35,554 nt of DNA from an uncultured Clostridia bacterium (GTDB taxonomy: Bacteria; Bacillota; Clostridia; TANB77; CAG-508). Shown here piece after piece: positions 31,442 through 35,554 of the stretch (position 1 is its first letter; each line of letters starts with the position of its first letter). The stretch lies in contig CAKPKU010000007.1 of assembly GCA_934167365.1 (NCBI GenBank), forward strand, positions 1 through 35,554, written 5' to 3'. Position numbers and translations under genes: made by a program. The notes under the pieces are model-generated. The model was not told where the DNA came from and did no database searches. It saw only the letters and a program-made list of their open reading frames with translations.

Positions 31442-31746
31442 ATAAAATCGCTCTCCTTTTCATTTATTATATATATTATGGTTAGTATAATATATTATAT
31501 ATTTTTTTCCACCTAATTTCAAAGAAATCAATAAATGTCTCTTCCTGAGCACTTTTGATACTTATATAAAAAAAATGGTCAGAAAAGGCTATTTACATCA
31601 AAAATTTTATGATTGTTCTTTATTTTATTCTATACTTTTGTCAAATAGGTTTTTTATAAAATTTAACAATAAAAAATTTACTTCCACACAACAATACTAA
31701 AATTTTGCGGTATAAAAGCAAATTTTAATTAAATAGGCTCATTCCT
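31442..31746. other. Gap at the right end of the element, no gene seen
   Basis: AT-rich DNA with no ORF of more than a few codons with a ribosome site, no strong terminator and no recognisable RNA. As it adjoins the attachment junction it may hold recombinase-binding arms. Confidence 0.5.
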
Positions 31747-32220
31747 TTATACATTTTCAATTCCGGACATTAAGTAATTAGGAGTATGATTTCCAACTAT
31801 ATGCCCTTCTTCAATCATTCTTTTTACAATATCGGGTTGAGTATTTAAGTAATGTCCTGTTATAAAAAATGTAGCTTTTACATTATTCTCTTTAAGAACA
31901 TCTAATATTTTTTCTGTATATCCTGCTTCATATCCCGAATCAAAAGTTAAGTATATTTGCTTGCTTTCACTTCCACCTAAACATAATCCATTATATTCAT
32001 CCATTACTTTTTTATTTTTATCCCCAACATCTGGTTGTTCATGGGTATCTGAACGTTTAATTCCCCAACAAATTTTCTTATTGCTGAGTTTTGACATATC
32101 TTCTAATACCTCTGATGATGTATATATTCCTACATTTTTTTTATTAATTTTACCAAAAAACATGCATAAAATTATAATACAAACGCATAAAAAGACGATA
32201 TATGTCGAAATTTTTTTCAC
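31747..32220 (-). pseudogene. pdaA: 5' fragment of a PdaA-type polysaccharide deacetylase, separated by the element
   Basis: The GTG start (32218-32220) has AAAGGAG upstream and opens a protein with a signal/anchor segment (residues about 5-23). The NodB domain follows: YLTFDSGYEAGYT (catalytic Asp region), ATFFITGHYL and GHIVGNHT. The gene proper ends at the junction 31784-31788; the last residues PNYLMSGIENV are encoded by the element. B. subtilis PdaA makes muramic-delta-lactam in spore cortex. The fragment has the first metal His of HxxxH but lacks the second and all later motifs, so it cannot be active alone. The rest lies at 19173-19565. Confidence 0.92.
31784..31788. repeat. Right attachment junction, core GTATG
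   Basis: The five-base core shared with 19561-19565. The reconstructed circular-form site would read ...GTAATTAGGA-GTATG-GTTTGAACCTAAC, with imperfect inverted arms (TTAGGA and, on the other strand, TTAGGTT), as expected for a serine recombinase attP. Confidence 0.8.
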
Positions 32221-32238
32221 AATCTCTACTCCTTTATA

Positions 32239-32265
32239 TTTACAAATCTTGGTTTTAAGTATAAT
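32239..32265 (+). promoter_or_regulatory. Possible promoter of agrA-agrC
   Basis: TATAAT at 32260-32265 with TTTACA at 32239-32244; the 15-base spacer is short, which would suit activator-dependent expression. It lies 66 bases before the agrA start. Confidence 0.4.
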
Positions 32266-32331
32266 ATTAGGGTAACTAGTTTCTTTTACTTAAAACACTT
32301 AATATATATATATTTATTTTTGGAGGAAAAT

Positions 32332-33075
32332 ATGTTAAATTTTGTTATATGTGATGATAATGAGAATTCACTAAGTAAATTTTCTAAAATGTTAAATTTG
32401 GTCTTTGAAAATAACAATCTTGAAGGACACATTACATTATCCTCGCCCAACCCGTATGATGTGCTTGAATACGTATCTAAACATACTGTTGACGCAGTTA
32501 TATTAGATATTGACTTACAATCAGACATCTCTGGTTTGGATTTAGCCCAAAAAATTCGCGAAATTAGCAAAAATATATATATAATATTTGCAACAGCACA
32601 CTTAGAATATTTAATTATGGCGTACAAATGTAAAACTTTTGATTATTTACCAAAGCCAATTACATTAAATAACCTTGAATCTACTGTCTTAAGGTTGTAT
32701 AATGATATACAGTTGTCAAAAAAGAAAATACCTTATATTAAGATTAATAATAAAAATACCTTATTAAATGCTGATTCGGTTTGTTTTATTCAAAAGGACA
32801 ATTCAAGACTAGTTTTTAAAACAACAAATAGTGAATACAGTACGTATTCCTCTTTTAATAAAATACAACCAGATCTGCCATCGTACTTTATGAGGTGTCA
32901 TAAATCTTTTATTGTCAACATGGCTAATATAGAAAAAATTGACAAAGATACTATATTCTTTGGTTCAAGTAATGTATTAAAATGTTATATAGGACATTTT
33001 TATAAAAAAAATTTTTTGGAGGTTTTTAACAATGAATTTAATGGAATTTTTAACGGAGAACAATCAGCTATGTAA
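32332..33075 (+). CDS. agrA: LytTR-family response regulator, AgrA-like
   Basis: A 247-aa regulator. The receiver domain (about 1-120) has FVICDDNENS (acidic pair), AVILDIDL (phospho-Asp) and FDYLPKP (Lys). The LytTR DNA-binding domain (about 140-240) has SVCFIQKDNSRLVF, RCHKSFIVNM and the final YKKNFLEVF. Phosphorylation by the neighbouring AgrC-like kinase would let it bind paired 9-bp repeats. The start is the ATG five bases after GGAGG, not an upstream TTG that overlaps that site. It overlaps agrC by 44 bases. Confidence 0.92.
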   Translation: MLNFVICDDNENSLSKFSKMLNLVFENNNLEGHITLSSPNPYDVLEYVSKHTVDAVILDIDLQSDISGLDLAQKIREISKNIYIIFATAHLEYLIMAYKCKTFDYLPKPITLNNLESTVLRLYNDIQLSKKKIPYIKINNKNTLLNADSVCFIQKDNSRLVFKTTNSEYSTYSSFNKIQPDLPSYFMRCHKSFIVNMANIEKIDKDTIFFGSSNVLKCYIGHFYKKNFLEVFNNEFNGIFNGEQSAM

Positions 33076-34354
33076 CAAAATTATTAATATAATATTTGCT
33101 TTTGTTGAGGCATTTATATATTTAAAAATATTTACTGCAATTCTAAAAATAAAGTATACTAAAAAGCAAGCTTATACATATGTAATTTCTAGCGGATTAA
33201 TTGGCATTTTGTCACTCTTTTTGCCTAATCCTTATTCATTTATATTGAATATTTTATTTTTAATATTTTCACTATATTTTATATTTAAACAAAATACAAA
33301 AAATGTATGTGTAGCTTCTATATTTGTATATGCACTTGCAGTAATTACAGGTTTCTTAACTCAAGTACTCTTTAATATTATACTAAAAATTTCTTATAGC
33401 GATATATTTAATTTCCCATTATATCGTTTTATATCACTTGTCTTAAATTACTCAATTTTATATTCTATATCTCTATTCATAAAACAAAGGACAAATATTT
33501 TTAAACATATACGATTACCATTAAAGTTAACAACTATAATTAATCTAATATTTGGAATAATTGCCATTTTTATTCAATCATACATATTCTCAATTTATAA
33601 AGATCAATTTCCAAATCAGTTAAAGATAATAGCACTAATTAGCCAGGTTTTATACTTTTCTATTAGTATGTATAGTCTATATCGAACTAATAAACTTGAA
33701 CAAACATCAAAAGATTTAGAAACCGAAAAATTATATAATAAAACATTAACATTGTTGCATGATAATATTAGATGTTTTAAACATGATTTTAATAATATTG
33801 TTCAAGCAATTGGTGGTTATTTAGCTTTAAATGATATGAAAGGTTTAAAAGAATATTATAGTCAATTACTTGATGATTGCAAGCAAACTAATAACTTAAA
33901 TTTGCTTAATCCAGAAACAATTAATAATCCATCAATTTATAGCTTACTAACAAATAAATATTATTTGGCTCAACAAAACGGAATAAATATGACATTTAAT
34001 ATTTTTACAGATTTGAGTACTATTAACTTTAATATTTATGAATTCACTAGAATTTTAGGAATACTTTTAGATAATGCAATTGAGGCAGCCAAAGAAACCG
34101 AAGATAAATTACTTGAAATAGAATTTAGAACTGATAAAAAGAAACAAATATTTATTATTGAGAATAGTTTTATAAACAACGACAATATTTCAACAACCAA
34201 AATTTTCGAAAAAGGTTATTCTACAAAAGAAAATAATTCAGGATTAGGATTATGGAAAGTTCATAATATACTTTCTCAAAATACTAATATTGATCTATAT
34301 ACTACTATAAAAGCTAACAAATTTAGTCAAGAATTAGATGTATATTTCAATTAA
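33032..34354 (+). CDS. agrC: AgrC-like sensor histidine kinase (GHKL)
   Basis: A 440-aa sensor with six or so N-terminal transmembrane helices (about 10-225). A dimerisation helix with the phospho-acceptor His follows (RCFKHDFNNIVQAIGGYLAL, near residue 249), and then a GHKL ATPase domain with N box LGILLDNAIEAAKE and G box KGYSTKENNSGLGLWKVHNI. It would sense the cyclic peptide made from the convergent agrB-agrD genes. GGAGG precedes the start by nine bases, and overlap with agrA implies coupling. Confidence 0.92.
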   Translation: MNLMEFLTENNQLCNKIINIIFAFVEAFIYLKIFTAILKIKYTKKQAYTYVISSGLIGILSLFLPNPYSFILNILFLIFSLYFIFKQNTKNVCVASIFVYALAVITGFLTQVLFNIILKISYSDIFNFPLYRFISLVLNYSILYSISLFIKQRTNIFKHIRLPLKLTTIINLIFGIIAIFIQSYIFSIYKDQFPNQLKIIALISQVLYFSISMYSLYRTNKLEQTSKDLETEKLYNKTLTLLHDNIRCFKHDFNNIVQAIGGYLALNDMKGLKEYYSQLLDDCKQTNNLNLLNPETINNPSIYSLLTNKYYLAQQNGINMTFNIFTDLSTINFNIYEFTRILGILLDNAIEAAKETEDKLLEIEFRTDKKKQIFIIENSFINNDNISTTKIFEKGYSTKENNSGLGLWKVHNILSQNTNIDLYTTIKANKFSQELDVYFN

Positions 34355-34370
34355 TAAATTTATAGTTAAG

Positions 34371-34447
34371 AAGTAAGTGCTCTAAAATTAACCCGACTTG
34401 TTAAACTTTATTGTCTAATAATTGGATTCACTTTAAGGCACTTACTT
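34371..34447. terminator. Bidirectional terminator between agrC and agrD
   Basis: AAGTAAGTGC and GCACTTACTT pair over a 57-base loop that itself contains TTAAC/GTTAA. T-runs lie on both sides. The converging agrC and agrD transcripts both end here. Confidence 0.7.
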
Positions 34448-34453
34448 TTTCAT

Positions 34454-34582
34454 TTATTCTTCATCTTTTTTTACAAGTGATCTTGGCATTTTAGGTTGAT
34501 GTAATAAAACCAACATTACACATTTACTTTCTGCTGATCTTTCAGCACTTTTTTCCGCAAATTTAGCTAATTTTTCAATCAT
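34454..34582 (-). CDS. agrD: Cyclic lactone autoinducer precursor AgrD
   Basis: A 42-aa peptide: amphipathic leader MIEKLAKFAEKSAERSAESK, then the signal region CVMLVLLHQPKMPRSL and acidic tail VKKDEE. The Cys followed by hydrophobic residues and the HQPKMP motif are the hallmarks of clostridial AgrD; the Cys would form a thiolactone. AGGGGAGG precedes the ATG. It begins 29 bases after the agrB stop. The exact ring end (for example after CVMLV or CVMLVL) cannot be read from sequence. It is too short for most ORF callers. Confidence 0.88.
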   Translation of the reverse strand: MIEKLAKFAEKSAERSAESKCVMLVLLHQPKMPRSLVKKDEE

Positions 34583-34611
34583 AATAAATACCTCCCCTTA
34601 TAACTTAACAA

Positions 34612-35244
34612 TTATTGAATAGCACTATTTTTTTCTTTTATATATTCTAAATAGCCTAACTTAATTTTAAAGAAATCATATGCTATTTTACTAATAGCAA
34701 GACTTTGAAATATCATACCTATGACACATATGTTTGAAACTACCTTATCTTTTGCAATAATCGATACAACCGCAATCCCCACCACTGAAATATATGAACA
34801 AATCTTCTTTTTCAATCTATCCTTTTTTCTAAGAATAGGTATATTTTCTGTATCAGCAGGAGCATATAGCGAAATCATAATTATTGAAAACATTATCCCT
34901 ATAATTAGTAATATAGGCTCTGTGTTAATATTATAATTATTTAGCAATTTACTTATAAATACATTTCCAAAATAAAATGCACTGGTTCCTAAAATACACC
35001 CCAAGTGGGTTTTTAGGTGGATCCCACCAGCAAAATATCTATATGGAAATACTACAATTAGAGCGATCATAGTATACTTAAATATTCCGAATATAAGTGA
35101 TATTGCTACTAAAAGGATCATTTTTGGAATTTCTCCAATTATTATTTCTAGCCCATATTTAATTACTTCTGCCCTTTCATCATCTACTTCAGGCATTTTT
35201 TTTCTGATTCGTTTCATCAACATATCGCAAATTTTTTCTATCAT
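34612..35244 (-). CDS. agrB: Accessory gene regulator AgrB (peptide-processing membrane protease)
   Basis: A polytopic membrane protein of about 210 aa. RYFAGGIHLKTHLGC near residues 68-82 carries the catalytic His and Cys of AgrB cysteine proteases. Five or so further hydrophobic helices follow, and NIPILRKKDRLKKK is a cytoplasmic loop typical of the family. It cleaves the C-terminus of AgrD and forms the thiolactone intermediate. I use the ATG at 35242-35244, five bases after AGAGAGG; the GTG six bases upstream overlaps that site. Confidence 0.93.
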   Translation of the reverse strand: MIEKICDMLMKRIRKKMPEVDDERAEVIKYGLEIIIGEIPKMILLVAISLIFGIFKYTMIALIVVFPYRYFAGGIHLKTHLGCILGTSAFYFGNVFISKLLNNYNINTEPILLIIGIMFSIIMISLYAPADTENIPILRKKDRLKKKICSYISVVGIAVVSIIAKDKVVSNICVIGMIFQSLAISKIAYDFFKIKLGYLEYIKEKNSAIQ

Positions 35245-35285
35245 ATGCACCTCTCTTTCTTGCTGGCATCATAATATAATATTTT

Positions 35286-35315
35286 TATCGAAAAATGTTT
35301 TTTATTATACGAAAA
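35286..35315 (-). promoter_or_regulatory. Candidate LytTR (AgrA) binding repeats upstream of agrB
   Basis: On the minus strand TTTTCGTAT (35315-35307) and TTTTCGATA (35294-35286) are direct repeats 21 bases apart, two helical turns, the spacing usual for LytTR regulators. A TATTAT -10-like box lies just downstream. Sequence fit to known AgrA boxes is only partial. Confidence 0.4.
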
Positions 35316-35326
35316 CGTCAAAAAAG

Positions 35327-35361
35327 AACACATAAAACTCATTTATTGAATTTCATGTGTT
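35327..35361. terminator. Terminator after the RluA-type gene
   Basis: AACACATGAAA pairs with TTTTATGTGTT around a short loop on the minus strand, followed by CTTTTTTG. It lies 25 bases beyond the stop of the pseudouridine synthase gene and insulates agrB. Confidence 0.75.
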
Positions 35362-35385
35362 ATTTTGATAGTTTCGTGTAATTTT

Positions 35386-35554
35386 TTATATACAACCTTC
35401 TAAAATTTTCCAAGATCCTATTTTATTTGGATATAACTCAAATGTCATTTCTTTTTTGGTAATAGGATGTATTATTTTTAGGCTATATGCCCATAATGCT
35501 ATTTGTTTTCCATGACCTCTTCCACCGTATTTTTGATCACCATATATACTATGG
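35386..35554 (-). CDS. RluA-family pseudouridine synthase, 3' end
   Basis: The frame is open from the window edge and ends in TAA at 35386-35388. The last 55 residues read HSIYGDQKYGG, HGKQIALWAYSLKIIHPITK and EMTFE, the C-terminal signature of RluA-type 23S rRNA or tRNA pseudouridine synthases (GD..YG, LHA/LWAY, HP). The catalytic Asp lies outside the window. Which member (RluD, RluC, YhcT-like) cannot be decided. Confidence 0.85.
   Translation of the reverse strand, partial: HSIYGDQKYGGRGHGKQIALWAYSLKIIHPITKKEMTFELYPNKIGSWKILEGCI

Larger units (their letters stand above)
19561..31788. mobile_element. Integrative element of 12,223 bp inserted in pdaA, with large serine recombinases
   Basis: The boundaries are given by the two halves of one deacetylase gene and the shared GTATG core. 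Contents: a recombinase remnant, a six-gene cargo operon, a second recombinase remnant, an intact large serine recombinase, a small YGKENL protein, a frameshifted recombinase with its own small YGKENL ORF, a radical SAM/MazG block with attenuator, and a frameshifted hypothetical gene. Serine recombinases of this group (TndX/TnpX/SpoIVCA-like) integrate at specific short cores without target duplication beyond the core, as seen here. No relaxase, VirD4/VirB4 or phage structural gene is present, so it is not self-conjugative as it stands. The closest functional analogy is the sigK skin element. Confidence 0.88.

Noticed and set aside
19561..31788. Integrative conjugative element or prophage
   Set aside because: No relaxase, coupling ATPase, VirB4-like ATPase, replication gene, terminase, capsid or tail gene is present in the 12.2 kb; only recombinases and cargo.
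32286..32627. Minus-strand 113-codon ORF opposite agrA
   Set aside because: Antisense to the conserved receiver domain and no ribosome site.
1..35554. CRISPR arrays, tRNA or rRNA genes
   Set aside because: No regularly spaced repeats and no tRNA-like CCA/T-loop or rRNA segments were seen on reading both strands; the element is not integrated in a tRNA gene.

Overview
The window is low-GC, strongly coding DNA from a spore-forming member of the Clostridia (Bacillota), probably an uncultured gut lineage. The evidence is the AT-rich codon use, the strong GGAGG-type ribosome sites, the gene neighbourhoods efp/pepP, xseA-xseB, asp23-amaP-DUF2273-nusB and hemW-whiA-prmC, the block recO-yqzL-era-ybeY-yqfD-yqfC, the sporulation proteins YqfC/YqfD/PdaA/SleB, and an agr quorum-sensing locus.

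Layout. 1-273: 3' end of an M23 peptidase (+ strand). 356-19138: a long, almost unbroken minus-strand chromosomal backbone. It carries a zinc-ribbon protein, EF-P, Xaa-Pro peptidase, prepilin peptidase, a YqeG phosphatase, SleB-type hydrolase, formate-THF ligase, a DUF212 membrane protein, exonuclease VII, NusB/AmaP/Asp23, HemW, WhiA, PrmC, a 6S RNA, RecO, YqzL, Era, YbeY, an unrecognised 419-aa protein, YqfD and YqfC. 19173-32220: a pdaA-type spore-cortex deacetylase gene cut in two by a 12,223-bp integrative element. 32332-35244: an agr locus, with agrA-agrC on + converging on agrB-agrD on -. 35386-35554: 3' end of an RluA-type pseudouridine synthase.

The element is the accessory part. Its ends are marked by a shared GTATG core at 19561-19565 and 31784-31788. 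The core lies inside the codons of the deacetylase HxxxH metal motif, one metal histidine on each side, so precise excision would restore an intact reading frame of about 270 codons. The element carries two large serine recombinase genes (one intact, one frameshifted), each preceded by a tiny related ORF with a YGKENL motif, and debris of further recombinase genes. It has no relaxase, coupling ATPase or phage structural genes. It has two cargo blocks. One is a six-gene operon: HAD phosphatase, zeta-type kinase, small protein, two nucleotidyltransferase-fold proteins and a zinc phospholipase C-like protein. The other is a block of MazG-like pyrophosphohydrolase, HhH glycosylase-like protein, radical SAM/SPASM protein, a 19-codon ORF, and a second radical SAM/SPASM protein with a PqqD-like N-terminus. 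The MazG block is driven by a perfect TTGACA-N17-TATAAT promoter and preceded by a 34-codon leader ORF whose stop codon lies inside an intrinsic terminator, a typical attenuator layout.

The most interesting reading is that this is a skin-like intervening element in a sporulation gene, possibly excised during development, carrying a candidate peptide-modification system under attenuation control. Three genes in the element each hold a single +1 frameshift, while I see none in about 30 backbone genes. That argues for decay of the element rather than poor sequence quality.
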